DNA of 64,000 nt from Conexibacter arvalis (GCF_014199525.1 NZ_JACHNU010000001.1:682001-746000), one strand, 5' to 3'. Positions 18,572 to 27,347 are shown, numbered from the stretch's first letter. The notes: a model not told the origin generated them from the sequence alone. Numbers and translations are program-made.

Positions 18572-19024
18572 CTACTTCTGCTCGACGACCATCGTCTTGA
18601 CGGTCGCGTGCACGCCCTCGTCGACCTCGACGACGACCATGTGCGTGCCGATGTTGCGGATCGGCTCCTCGAGCTGGATCTTGCGCTTGTCGACCTTGAT
18701 GCCGCGGGCGTCGCGGATCGCGTCGGCGATGTCCTGCGCGGTGACCGAGCCGAAGAGACGGCCGTCGTCGCCGGCCTGCTGCTCGATCGTGAGCACCGTG
18801 CGGCCGAGCAGCGCGGCGTTCTCCTGCGCGCGGTCCTTCGCCTCTCTGGCGGCTCTCTCGGCGGCGGCCTGCCGTCTCTGAGCGGCCTCGAGCGCGCCCT
18901 TCGTGGCCGGCTCGGCGAGCTTGCGCGGGATCAGGAAGTTGCGCAGGTAGCCGGGCGAGACGTCGACGACTTCGCCTCTCTCGCCGAGCTGCTCGACGTC
19001 ATGAAGAAGGATTGCCTGGGGCAT
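18572..19024 (-). CDS. rplI: 50S ribosomal protein L9
   Basis: A 150-residue L9. The N-terminal rRNA-binding domain has the family pattern GERGEVVDVSPGYLRNFLIP, followed by a long Ala/Arg/Glu helix (about residues 40-80) and the C-terminal domain with LFGSVTAQDIADAI. It starts 2 bases after the rpsR stop, so the two are coupled. The order rpsF-ssb-rpsR-rplI is standard. Confidence 0.97.
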   Translation of the reverse strand: MPQAILLHDVEQLGERGEVVDVSPGYLRNFLIPRKLAEPATKGALEAAQRRQAAAERAAREAKDRAQENAALLGRTVLTIEQQAGDDGRLFGSVTAQDIADAIRDARGIKVDKRKIQLEEPIRNIGTHMVVVEVDEGVHATVKTMVVEQK

Positions 19025-19026
19025 CG

Positions 19027-19347
19027 TCAACGCTCCTCGCGGTCGCCGCGGTCGCGCCGGCCGCCCGCCCGCTCGGGCGCGCCGTCGGCGACGTAGGGAA
19101 GAAGGGCCAGCTCGCGCGCCCGCTTGACGGCGCTCGAGACCTGATTCTGGTGGCGTCGGCAGGCACCGGTGAGGCGACGCGAGCGGATCTTGCCGCGGTC
19201 GGAGACGAAGGCTCTCAGCGTGTCGACGTCCTTCCAGTCGACCTGCGCGACCTTCTCCTTGCAGTACGGGCACGGCTTGCGCCGGTTGGAACCGAATCCG
19301 CCCTTCTTGTCACGCCGTCTCGAAGGACGGCTGCGCTGCTTCGCCAC
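19027..19347 (-). CDS. rpsR: 30S ribosomal protein S18
   Basis: A 106-residue S18. The conserved core WKDVDTLRAFVSDRGKI and RRLTGACRRHQ is present, and the CPYC pair with the later Cys and His suggests the zinc-binding (C+) form. The GTG at 19347 is chosen because upstream codons in frame are a shadow of ssb. The C-terminal tail is Arg/Gly-rich. It sits between ssb (28-base gap) and rplI (2-base gap). Confidence 0.95.
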   Translation of the reverse strand: MAKQRSRPSRRRDKKGGFGSNRRKPCPYCKEKVAQVDWKDVDTLRAFVSDRGKIRSRRLTGACRRHQNQVSSAVKRARELALLPYVADGAPERAGGRRDRGDREER

Positions 19348-19375
19348 TCTTGGCCTTACCTCGTAGTCGTGCTGC

Positions 19376-19864
19376 TCAGAACGGGATGTCGTCGTCGGCC
19401 GGCGCCGCCGGAGCGGGCGCGGAACGGAAGTCCTGCGAGTCGATCGGGACGTCGCTCCCTCCAGAGACGTCCGGACGCGGACCGGCGAACCCGTTCCCTC
19501 CGCCGCCACCGCCACCGAAGTCGTCGCGGCCGCCGAGGAACTGCACCGAATCGGCGATGATATCGATCGCCTGGCGTCTCTGCCCGGACTCTCTGTCGGT
19601 CCACTCGCGCCACTCGAGGCGGCCGTCGATCGCGACCGGGCGGCCCTTGGTCAGGTAGCGGGCGCAGTTCTCGCCCTGCGCCCCCCAGACGGTGACGTCG
19701 AAGTAGTTGGGCTTGTCGACCCAGTTGCCGGTCGAGTCCTTGCGGCGCGTGTTGCAGGCGATGCGCAGGCTGCAGACCGACATGCCGCTCTGCAGGGCGC
19801 GCAGCTCGGGGTCCCGGGTCAGGTTGCCCGTCATCACGACCCGGTTGATGTTGGTGGCGGCCAT
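19376..19864 (-). CDS. ssb: Single-stranded DNA-binding protein
   Basis: A 162-residue SSB. The OB-fold (about residues 5-110) begins NRVVMTGNLTRDPELR, then a Gly-rich linker leads to the acidic tip DDDIPF that recruits replication and repair partners. A good ribosome site (AAAGGAG) precedes the ATG. It lies between rpsF and rpsR, as in most bacteria, and is co-expressed with them. Confidence 0.97.
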   Translation of the reverse strand: MAATNINRVVMTGNLTRDPELRALQSGMSVCSLRIACNTRRKDSTGNWVDKPNYFDVTVWGAQGENCARYLTKGRPVAIDGRLEWREWTDRESGQRRQAIDIIADSVQFLGGRDDFGGGGGGGNGFAGPRPDVSGGSDVPIDSQDFRSAPAPAAPADDDIPF

Positions 19865-20004
19865 GAGGCTCCTTTCGGCGGCAGGTTCAGCGGCGTTCGA
19901 GTCTAGACCGCGTTCCGGGGTGTGAGAACGTCGCTACCCCGGAACGTGCGCTGAAACTTCACAGCCGCGCGCGAGCGTCGTGACGAAGGCGAGCGCGCTC
20001 GCGC

Positions 20005-20376
20005 TCAGGCGACCGGCTCGGCGGCCTCGGCGGGCGCGTCGATCGCGCCGGCCGGCGGCTCGAGCGGCGTCTGCGCGCCGGGAGCGACCTTGATGATGCG
20101 GTGGCGCATGACGCCGTCCGCGATCTTGAGGTTGTAGGAGAGCGCCTCGACCAGCTCGGCCGGCCCGCTGAACTGCAGCAGGTTGTACTCGGCGTCTCTG
20201 ACGTGGTCGATCTCGTAGGCCAGCGGGCGCACGCCCCACTCCTGCGTCAGCTCGATCTGGCCGGCGTGGTCGGCGATCGTCTGCTCGACGTCGGCGCGGA
20301 TCTGCGCGCGACGCTCGTCGTCGATCGACGTCTGGAGCAGGATCATGAGGTCGTAGATGGGGGTGAGTTCGGCCAT
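20005..20376 (-). CDS. rpsF: 30S ribosomal protein S6
   Basis: A 123-residue S6 with the family start YDLMILLQTSIDDERR, central EWGVRPLAYEI and YNLLQFSGPAELV, and an Ala/Glu/Pro tail of about 20 residues. It heads the rpsF-ssb-rpsR-rplI operon. On the minus strand a TATAGT at 20412-20407 could be its -10 box, 30 bases before the start, but no good -35 box goes with it. Confidence 0.95.
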   Translation of the reverse strand: MAELTPIYDLMILLQTSIDDERRAQIRADVEQTIADHAGQIELTQEWGVRPLAYEIDHVRDAEYNLLQFSGPAELVEALSYNLKIADGVMRHRIIKVAPGAQTPLEPPAGAIDAPAEAAEPVA

Positions 20377-20453
20377 GGGCTTTCGTCTGCTTGACAGCGG
20401 CGGAGCACTATACCAAGGGGGCGAGCTTTGGCGTCCGGATCACTCGGTATGGA

Positions 20454-21137
20454 ATGCGCCCGGACCTGCGACCCCCTCGCGACGAGCGGCGATCGGAGCG
20501 GCCTCGGCCGCCCGCGTGGAGCGGCGGCTGGGGCGGCATCGCGCGGATCGCGGCCGTCGTCGCGACCGTCGCGCTCGCCGTCGTCTGGAGCCGCGGCGGC
20601 GAGCCGCCGCGCCTGCCCGCGGCGATCGAGCGGCAGCCCGCGGAGCTGCCCGCCGTCCCGGCCGAGCCGCCGCCGTCGCAGCCGCCCGCCGCACAGGGCG
20701 AGCCGCCGCCGCGCGGTGGTGAGCGCGCGCACGGAGGGGAGCGGCGGGGTGAGCGGGAGCAGCGCGGTGAACGCGAGCGGCGGGGTGAGCGGGAGCCGCA
20801 CGGTGAACGCGAGCGGCGGGGTGAGCGAAAGCGGCGCGGTGAACGCGAGCGGCGCCGCCAACGGGAGCGGCGCGGTGCGGTGCGCGGATCCGGCGAGCGG
20901 CCGAGAGGCGCGGGGCGCCGGCGGCAGGGCCCGCCCGCGGCGGGGGATGCCGCGCCGGCGTCGTCTCCGGCTCCCGCACAGGCGGCCCCGGCCGATCCGG
21001 CACCGCCGGAAGCCGCTGCGCCCGCGCCAGCCCCGGCGTCGGCGGCGCCCGCCGCCCCGGCTCCCGCTCAGCCGGCTCCCGCTCAGCCGGCTCCCGCCCC
21101 CGCCCCGTCGCGGCCCGGCGAGTTCGGCTTCGAGTAG
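20454..21137 (+). CDS. Single-span membrane protein with low-complexity charged and Pro/Ala regions
   Basis: About 227 residues. A short, basic, Pro-rich cytoplasmic N-terminus precedes one membrane helix (IARIAAVVATVALAVVWS near residues 29-46). Then come a Pro-rich stretch, a block of Arg/Glu repeats of the type RGERERRGE, and a long Ala/Pro tail ending GEFGFE. No family is recognised. The ATG at 20454 is preferred over 20391, which would place the start within the rpsF promoter region. The membrane helix appears only in this frame, which supports it over the other two open frames. It may span or link the cell wall. It converges on otsA. Confidence 0.5.
   Translation: MRPDLRPPRDERRSERPRPPAWSGGWGGIARIAAVVATVALAVVWSRGGEPPRLPAAIERQPAELPAVPAEPPPSQPPAAQGEPPPRGGERAHGGERRGEREQRGERERRGEREPHGERERRGERKRRGERERRRQRERRGAVRGSGERPRGAGRRRQGPPAAGDAAPASSPAPAQAAPADPAPPEAAAPAPAPASAAPAAPAPAQPAPAQPAPAPAPSRPGEFGFE
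20742..20877 (+). repeat. 36-base tandem repeat, nearly four copies
   Basis: Units begin at 20742, 20778, 20814 and 20850, each close to CGGCGGGGTGAGCGGGAGCN followed by GCRCGGTGAACGCGAG. The period of 36 keeps the reading frame and encodes 12-residue Arg/Glu blocks. Copy number may vary between strains. Confidence 0.75.
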
Positions 21138-21151
21138 CGCGCCGTCGGCGC

Positions 21152-22615
21152 TCAGGCGCCGTCGGCGCGCTCCTTCTTGCGGATGTCGGCGAGCTGCTCG
21201 TCGATCCAGTCGCCGGGGTCGCGCATGGTGACGATCCCCTTCAGGCCCTCGACGCGGCGCTCGCGCTCCTCTCTGCTCATCGTCAGGGCGGCGTGGATCG
21301 AGTCGGCCAGCTCCTGGATGTCGAAGGGGTTGACCGAGAGCGCGAACTCGCCGAGCTCCTCGTGGGCGCCGGTGTTCTCCGACAGGATCGAGACGCCGGC
21401 ACGCTCGTTGACGAGCGGGCCCTCCTTCGCGACGAGGTTCATGCCGTCGAACATCGCGTTGACGAGCAGCACGTCGTAGTTCTTGTAGGCGGCGACCGCC
21501 TCCTCGAGGTCGTCGCGCAGCTTCAGGTGGATCGGCATCCAGTCGGGGGTGCCGTGGCGGTGGTTGACGACCGCGACGACCGCCTCGATCCGCTCGAGGT
21601 ACTCGGCGTACTCGGGCACGTCGGTCCGGGACGGCATCAGCTGCGCGACGAAGGTGACCCGCTCGCGGAACTCGGGATGCTGCTCGAGGAAGACGTCGAA
21701 GGCGGTGAAGCCGCGCAGCACGTTCTTGCTCAGGTCGGCGCGGTCGACGCGGAGGATCAGGTGCTCGCGGCGGCGGCGCAGCAGCTCGCCCTCGAACTCG
21801 GCCGTCCGCGGGCGCCTGGCGACCGCGCGCGTCTGCTCGGCGTCGATCGGCAGCGGGTAGGCGCGAACCCACACCTCGTGGTCGTCGTGGAAGACGATCC
21901 CGCGCTCGAAGTCGACCTCGAGGTCCATCAGGTCGCGGCAGCACTGCAGGAAGTTGCGCCGGTAGGAGCGAGTGTGGAAGCCGACGATGTCGTTGGCGAG
22001 GATCCCCTCGTAGATCTCGGTGCGGATCTTGGAGGGCAGCACGCGCCAGGCGTCGGGCTGGGTCCACGGGATGTGGACGAAGTGGTGCAGGAAGGCGTCC
22101 GGGCGCTCCCTCCGCACCAGCCCGGGCAGCGTGTAGAGGTGGTAGTCGTGGACCATCACGACCGGCTCTCTCTCGCCGTCGATCTCCTCCAGCACCGCCC
22201 GCGCGAGGTCCTCGTTGACGACGTTGTAGCCGAACTCGAACGCCTCGACCTCCTCGCGGCGGATGTCCGGCGCGTTCGACAGGTCCCACAGGTAGTGCTG
22301 GATGAACCACAGCATCGGGTTCGCGAAGACGTTGTAGAAGCGGTCGTAGGCGCCGCTGTCGGAGGCGACGAGCCGGACCTTGTAGCTGCCGCCGTCGGGC
22401 AGCTCGGCGGTGAACGGCCCGCCGCCGTGCTGCTCGGAGACGGCGACGTCCTGCTCGGTCATCGCCGAGGCGATCCAGATCGCGTCGCGGTGGGAGGCGA
22501 GGCCCGTCAGCGCCGTCACGAGCCCGCCGCCGCCGCGGCGCATCTCGCCGCCCGGCCCGAAGGTGACCGGGCCGCGGTTGGAGACGAGGACGAGCGGCGC
22601 ACCTTCAGCGGACAG
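21152..22615 (-). CDS. otsA: Trehalose-6-phosphate synthase-type glycosyltransferase (GT20)
   Basis: A 487-residue GT20 enzyme that transfers glucose from a nucleotide sugar to glucose 6-phosphate, giving trehalose 6-phosphate. Motifs are NRGP near residue 12, HDYHLYTLPGLV near residue 155, HIPW near residue 176, and the C-terminal MFDGMNLVAKEG. The first ATG in frame (22543) would remove VSNRGP, which is part of the substrate site, so the start must be upstream. Only CTG at 22615, 9 bases after GGAGG, fits before an upstream stop. The start overlaps the end of treT by 11 bases. No trehalose-6-phosphate phosphatase is seen beside it. Confidence 0.85.
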   Translation of the reverse strand: MSAEGAPLVLVSNRGPVTFGPGGEMRRGGGGLVTALTGLASHRDAIWIASAMTEQDVAVSEQHGGGPFTAELPDGGSYKVRLVASDSGAYDRFYNVFANPMLWFIQHYLWDLSNAPDIRREEVEAFEFGYNVVNEDLARAVLEEIDGEREPVVMVHDYHLYTLPGLVRRERPDAFLHHFVHIPWTQPDAWRVLPSKIRTEIYEGILANDIVGFHTRSYRRNFLQCCRDLMDLEVDFERGIVFHDDHEVWVRAYPLPIDAEQTRAVARRPRTAEFEGELLRRRREHLILRVDRADLSKNVLRGFTAFDVFLEQHPEFRERVTFVAQLMPSRTDVPEYAEYLERIEAVVAVVNHRHGTPDWMPIHLKLRDDLEEAVAAYKNYDVLLVNAMFDGMNLVAKEGPLVNERAGVSILSENTGAHEELGEFALSVNPFDIQELADSIHAALTMSREERERRVEGLKGIVTMRDPGDWIDEQLADIRKKERADGA

Positions 22616-23852
22616 GGGACTGATCCTCCAGCTCGTTGATCATCTTCAGCCAATCGCGCAGCAGCCGCGGCATCAGGAAGTGCTTGCGGATGTGCTCCTT
22701 GCCCGAGAGCCCGAGCCTGCGGCCGAGCCCCGGGTCCTGCAGGATCGCGGTCGCCCGCGCGGCGCATTCCTCGACGCTCTCGACGAGGTACCCGGTGACG
22801 CCGTCCTCGACCTGCAGCGGGATGCCGCCGACCCTGCCGCCGATGAACGGGCGCGCCTTCCAGATCGCCTCCGAGACGGTCAGGCCGAAGCCCTCGCGCG
22901 TCGACTTCTGGATCAGCACGTCGGCATGCGACTGGAAGGCGTTGACCTCGATCGCGCCGACGTTGTTGAAGTTGTTGAGGATGTGGATGTCGGGGTCGCC
23001 GTCGGCGTGGGCGACGGTCGCGTTGAAGAAGTCCCAGCCCTCGGGGTCGTCGGTCGCCATCGAGCCGACGAGCGCGAGCTGGACGTCGGGGACCTCCTCC
23101 TTGACGATCCGGTAGGCGTCGATCACGCCGAGCGGGTCCTTCCAGGGGTCGAAGCGCGACACCTGGCAGAGCAGCGGCCGGTCGACGTCGATCCCGAACT
23201 GCTGGCAGATGTAGGTCGCGTCCTCGGGCGAGAAGGCCATGTTCTTCGGCGCCAGCGGGTCGATCGCCGGCGGCACGATGTGGATCTGCCCCTCCATCCC
23301 CGCCGGCACGTACTGCTCCATGTGGAAGACCGACGCGGGGTAGGTCTGGATGTACGGGAGCAGCCGCTCCATCGTCGCCGCGTTCGGGGTCGAGAGGTCG
23401 ATGTGGCAGCGCCAGATCCAATGGCGCGCCTTCTCCGGTACGAGCGTGTGCATCGCCGCCGGCTGCGGGTCGTGGACGATCGCGACGTCCCAGCCGCGCG
23501 ACAGCTCGCGGGCGTTCATCTCGTTGTAGCGGCGCCACGACTCCCACTGGTCCTCGGTCAGGTCCTGCGGGTTGCCCTGCAGCGCGTTGTGCATCACCTT
23601 GGTCGCGTTGAAGAACTCCTCGCGCCCGTAGATCACCTGCCACTCGACGTCGAGGCCGACGTCCTTCATCAGCGGGACCATCGTGTAGAGGATCTCCGAC
23701 ACGCCGCCGCCGAAGGCGGTCGCGGAGAGGTGCAGGACCCGCGTGCCGCGGAGCGGGTCGGCCAGCTCGCGGATCTCCTCCACGAGCGTGCGTCCGACGA
23801 TGCTGGCGTAGTCCGCGAGGGTCTTGTGTCCGACGGCGACTGGTTGGAGCAT
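22605..23852 (-). CDS. treT: Trehalose glycosyltransferring synthase (GT4)
   Basis: A 415-residue GT-B glycosyltransferase. It matches TreT by the start GHKTLADYASIVG, ATAFGGGVSEIL for the acceptor side, VHDPQPA near residue 127, and the donor-site STREGFGLTVSEAIWK near residue 313. TreT joins glucose from NDP-glucose directly to free glucose to make trehalose in one reversible step. Its end overlaps otsA, so two trehalose routes lie on one message. Trehalose protects against drying and osmotic stress. The gene starts 69 bases after htrA. Confidence 0.85.
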   Translation of the reverse strand: MLQPVAVGHKTLADYASIVGRTLVEEIRELADPLRGTRVLHLSATAFGGGVSEILYTMVPLMKDVGLDVEWQVIYGREEFFNATKVMHNALQGNPQDLTEDQWESWRRYNEMNARELSRGWDVAIVHDPQPAAMHTLVPEKARHWIWRCHIDLSTPNAATMERLLPYIQTYPASVFHMEQYVPAGMEGQIHIVPPAIDPLAPKNMAFSPEDATYICQQFGIDVDRPLLCQVSRFDPWKDPLGVIDAYRIVKEEVPDVQLALVGSMATDDPEGWDFFNATVAHADGDPDIHILNNFNNVGAIEVNAFQSHADVLIQKSTREGFGLTVSEAIWKARPFIGGRVGGIPLQVEDGVTGYLVESVEECAARATAILQDPGLGRRLGLSGKEHIRKHFLMPRLLRDWLKMINELEDQSPVR

Positions 23853-23921
23853 GGACGCGCTGGCTGAGTCGATTGGCTGGCGCGCGGACCATATCGGCTG
23901 CGCGCCCCGCCTGGGAAGGGA

Positions 23922-25124
23922 TCAGCCCGGGCGTGTCCCGAGCGTCACCTGAACCGTGCGCCGTTCGCCGCCGCGCCAAACCTCCAGCGCGACGACGTCG
24001 CCCGGCGAGCGCGGCGCGATCGCGGTCGCGAGGTCGTACTGCTGCGTCAGCGCTCTGCCGTCGGCCTTCGTGATCAGGTCGCCGCCGATCGTGTAGCGCG
24101 ACGCCTGGAACGGCACGTCGCGCTCGTCGCCGGCGACGAGGCCGGCCCGCGCGGCCGGGCTCTCGGGCGTGACCTGCTGGACGAGCGCGCCGCTGTCGCT
24201 GGCGAGGTCGAAGCGGTCGGCGAGCTGGGGGAAGACCTGGACGGTCGAGACGCCGATCCAGGAGTAGTCGACGGTGCCCTTCTCGGCGAGCTGGTCGAGC
24301 GACCGTCTGACGGTGTCGACGGGGATCGCGAAGCCGACCCCCTCGCCGCCGCCGCCGGTCGTCTGGATCTGCGCGTTGACGCCGATCACGCGGCCGCGCG
24401 CGTCGACGAGCGGGCCGCCGGAGTTGCCGTGGTTGATCGCCGCGTCGGTCTGGATCGCGCCGCCGATCGCGAAGCGGCCGCCGCCGTGCTCGCCGCCGGA
24501 GTTGAGCGAGTCGATCGTGCGGTTGACGCCCGAGATGACGCCGACCGAGAGCGACTGCGGCTCGCCGAAGGGGCTGCCGATCGCCGCGACCGGCGCGCCG
24601 ACCGTCAGCCCCCTGCTCGTGCCGAGCGGCAGCGGGCGCAGCGTCAGGCCGGCCGGGTCGACCTTGATCAGCGCGATGTCGGAGTTGAGGTCGGTGCCGA
24701 CGATCTCGGCCGGCACCTGGTTGCCGTCGGCGAACTGGACGTAGACGGTCTCGGCCTCTCGCACGTTCGCCCCGGTGCCGTTCGTGACGACGTGGGCGTT
24801 GGTCGCGATGCGGCCGTCGCCGGCTATCACGAAGCCGGAGCCAAGGCCCTCGGCGCCGCTCGGTCTCTCGCCCTCCCTGTCGCCCTCGAAGAGGCTGATG
24901 ACGGTCACGACGCCGGTCGCCTCGCGGGCGTAGACGACGCTCGGGTCGAAGCGGCCCTCGGCCAGGTGGCCGATCACCTCGACGCGCGTCGTCGCCGTCC
25001 GCACCGGCCCGTCGGCGGCGGTCGCGGCCAGCCCGCGCTCCTCGCCGTCCCCGCCGCAGGCGGCGAGGCCGGTCGCGAGCGCGAGCGCGGCGGCGCAGGC
25101 GGTGATCGTGGCGCGGGCTCTCAC
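23922..25124 (-). CDS. HtrA/DegP-family serine protease, lipoprotein, with PDZ domain
   Basis: A 400-residue trypsin-like protease. The N-terminus has a lipobox (GLAAC near residue 23), so it is probably a membrane-anchored lipoprotein outside the cell. The catalytic triad is visible as NAHVV, SDIALIKV and GNSGGP. A PDZ domain covers about residues 300-395. HtrA proteases remove or refold damaged envelope proteins. The GTG start at 25124 overlaps the kinase stop (GTGA), so it is coupled to the two-component genes, as in the mycobacterial mprAB-pepD operon. Confidence 0.9.
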   Translation of the reverse strand: MRARATITACAAALALATGLAACGGDGEERGLAATAADGPVRTATTRVEVIGHLAEGRFDPSVVYAREATGVVTVISLFEGDREGERPSGAEGLGSGFVIAGDGRIATNAHVVTNGTGANVREAETVYVQFADGNQVPAEIVGTDLNSDIALIKVDPAGLTLRPLPLGTSRGLTVGAPVAAIGSPFGEPQSLSVGVISGVNRTIDSLNSGGEHGGGRFAIGGAIQTDAAINHGNSGGPLVDARGRVIGVNAQIQTTGGGGEGVGFAIPVDTVRRSLDQLAEKGTVDYSWIGVSTVQVFPQLADRFDLASDSGALVQQVTPESPAARAGLVAGDERDVPFQASRYTIGGDLITKADGRALTQQYDLATAIAPRSPGDVVALEVWRGGERRTVQVTLGTRPG

Positions 25125-26521
25125 GCTGGCAGCTCCAAGGTGAAGACGGTGCGGCCGGGACGCGACTCGACGCCGAGGCGGCCGTTCATCCGCTCGGCCA
25201 GCTCGCTCGCGATCGCGAGGCCGAGGCCCGATCCCTGCGCGTCGTCGGAGGTGTAGAACGGCTCGAAGATCTGGGAGAGCGCCTGCCGCTCGATCCCGCG
25301 GCCGTAGTCGCGCACGGCCAGGCGCGCGAAGCCGTCGTCGCGCGTGGCCGAGACGACGACGTCGGTGCCGGGGCTCGAATGGGTGAGGGCGTTGTCGATC
25401 AGGATCCGCATGATCTGTGCGACGCGGACAGGATCGCAGAGCGCTTCCACCGGCCTGCCCGTCAGCCGCACCTCCAGGTGGGCGTCGCGCTGCGCGAGCA
25501 CCGGCTCGAACTCGCCGCTGACCGCCTGCGCCAGCTCGGAGAGGTCGACCGGCTCGGGCCGCAGCTCGAGCGAGCCGGCCTCCAGGCGCGAGAGGTCGAG
25601 CAGGTCGATCGTCAGCTTGCGCAGCCGCTCGACCTGCAGCCGCATCTGCGCGAGGAACCGCCGGCGCGTCTCCTCGTCGAGCTCCTCGTCCTCCAGCAGC
25701 TCGACGAAGCCGCCGAGCGAGAAGAGGGGCGTGCGAAGCTCGTGCGAGGCGGTCGCGATGAACTGCTTGCGGGCGCGGTCGAGCTGGGCGAGCTGGCGCT
25801 GCATGTCGTTGAAGGCGCGCGCCAGCTGGCCGAGCTCGTCGTCGGAGTCGACCGGGATCTGGCGCGAGAAGTCGCCGGCCGCGACCTGCTCGGCGGCCTG
25901 CTCCAGGCGCTTGACGCGCTGCGCGAGCGCGCGGGCGACCAGCCAGCCGGCAAGGACGGCGAGCGCGAGCGCGAGCGCGCCGGCGATCACGATCTGCCGG
26001 CGCACGACGTCGACGTTGCCCTCGACGTCGCTCATCGGCGTCGAGTAGACGGCGACGCGCGCGACGTTGCCGCCGGCGCTCGGCCGCAGCGGGACCGCGA
26101 CCTCCGCGACCGGGCCGTCGATCTCGGTCTCGGCCGCGGACTCGACCTGGCCGCTGGCGACGGCGCGCTTGGCGAGCGCCTCGAACGAGGCCGGCGCCCG
26201 TCTGTCGGTCGAGTCGGTCAGCGGCACTCCGTCGACCGTCGGCCCGCCGGCGGTGGTGTAGACGTGGAAGAGCGTGATGCGGGCGTTGGCGGCGTCGGCC
26301 GCGTCGCGCACGAGCTCCGCGATCGCGTCGAAGCCCTCCTCGCTGTCGATCGTCCGTCCGATCTCCGCGCTCGTCTGCTGGGCGGCGGCCTCCAGCTGGG
26401 CGATCTTCTCGTCGCGCAGGCGCGACTCCAGCTGCGGCGCGAGGTAGAGGTAGAGCGCGCCGATCGCCGCGAGCGTGATCGCGAAGAAGAGGAACGCGAG
26501 GCGGTTCCGCAGCGAGCGCAT
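25121..26521 (-). CDS. Sensor histidine kinase with HAMP domain
   Basis: A 466-residue membrane kinase. A first helix lies at about residues 7-28 and a second near 180-200, bracketing an outside sensor region. A HAMP linker, a HisKA domain with the phospho-acceptor in ASHELRTPLF, and an ATPase domain with NALTHSSPG and GSGLGLAI follow. It probably phosphorylates the response regulator encoded 16 bases upstream. With HtrA downstream, envelope stress is the likely input. Confidence 0.92.
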   Translation of the reverse strand: MRSLRNRLAFLFFAITLAAIGALYLYLAPQLESRLRDEKIAQLEAAAQQTSAEIGRTIDSEEGFDAIAELVRDAADAANARITLFHVYTTAGGPTVDGVPLTDSTDRRAPASFEALAKRAVASGQVESAAETEIDGPVAEVAVPLRPSAGGNVARVAVYSTPMSDVEGNVDVVRRQIVIAGALALALAVLAGWLVARALAQRVKRLEQAAEQVAAGDFSRQIPVDSDDELGQLARAFNDMQRQLAQLDRARKQFIATASHELRTPLFSLGGFVELLEDEELDEETRRRFLAQMRLQVERLRKLTIDLLDLSRLEAGSLELRPEPVDLSELAQAVSGEFEPVLAQRDAHLEVRLTGRPVEALCDPVRVAQIMRILIDNALTHSSPGTDVVVSATRDDGFARLAVRDYGRGIERQALSQIFEPFYTSDDAQGSGLGLAIASELAERMNGRLGVESRPGRTVFTLELPA

Positions 26522-26537
26522 CGGCGGTGGTGGCGGG

Positions 26538-27245
26538 TCAGGCGTCGGTGTCGCGGAAGCGGTAGCCGACCCCGCGCACGGTGAAGAGGTACTCCGGCTC
26601 CTTCGGGTCGCGCTCGATCTTCTCGCGCAGGTGGCGGATGTGGACGTCGATCGTGCGCGGGTCGCGGTACGCCGAGTCACCCCACACGCGCGCGAGCAGC
26701 ATGTCGCGCGTGAAGACGCGGCCGGGGCTCTGGGCGAGCGTGATGAGGATCTCGAACTCGACGAAGGTCGTCGCGATCGCCTCGCCGCGGACGGTCACCG
26801 TCCGCTTGTCGGGATCGATCCGCAGCTCGTGGGCGTCGAGCGCGCCGCCGTCGCGCTCGGCCGAGCGCAGCAGCTCCGAGCGGCGCAGCGCCGCCTTCAC
26901 GCGGCTGCGGAACTCGCGCATCGAGAACGGCTTGGTGATGTAGTCGTCGGCGCCGATCTCGAGGCCGACGACCTTGTCGATCTCCTCCGACTTGGCGGTC
27001 AGCATGATGATCGGGACCGACGAGCGGCTGCGCAGCCGGCGGCAGACCTCGAGGCCGTCGAGCTGCGGCAGCATCACGTCGAGCACGACGAGGTCGAACG
27101 GCCGCTCGTCGAACCGCTCCAGCGCCTCGCGGCCGTCGGTCGCCTGCACGACCTCGTAGCCGTCTCTGCGCAGCGGGTACGAGAGCAGGGTCTGGATCGA
27201 CTGCTCGTCGTCCACCAGCAAGATGCGCGTCGCTCGTTCGGTCAT
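26538..27245 (-). CDS. OmpR-family response regulator
   Basis: A 235-residue regulator with a receiver domain (acidic pair Asp12-Asp13, phospho-acceptor Asp56 in LVVLDVMLP, Lys in YITKPFS) and a winged-helix DNA-binding domain ending in VRGVGYRF. It is the first gene of the regulator-kinase-HtrA operon and is divergent from the M28-like gene with a 102-base gap, which probably holds promoters for both. The combination resembles MprA of mycobacteria. Confidence 0.93.
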   Translation of the reverse strand: MTERATRILLVDDEQSIQTLLSYPLRRDGYEVVQATDGREALERFDERPFDLVVLDVMLPQLDGLEVCRRLRSRSSVPIIMLTAKSEEIDKVVGLEIGADDYITKPFSMREFRSRVKAALRRSELLRSAERDGGALDAHELRIDPDKRTVTVRGEAIATTFVEFEILITLAQSPGRVFTRDMLLARVWGDSAYRDPRTIDVHIRHLREKIERDPKEPEYLFTVRGVGYRFRDTDA

Positions 27246-27347
27246 CCGCCTCCGGGTGGGAAGGTTAGTGGCGGGGCGCACAGGCGGAAAGGCGAGCCGC
27301 TGCGAGCGGGTGACGGGCCGGCGCAGGCGGGTGGATAACCTGCCGGT

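Noticed and set aside
20391-20414. TTGACA...TATACC promoter for the gene at 20454
   Set aside because: The two boxes are only 12 bases apart, too close for a normal sigma-70 promoter.
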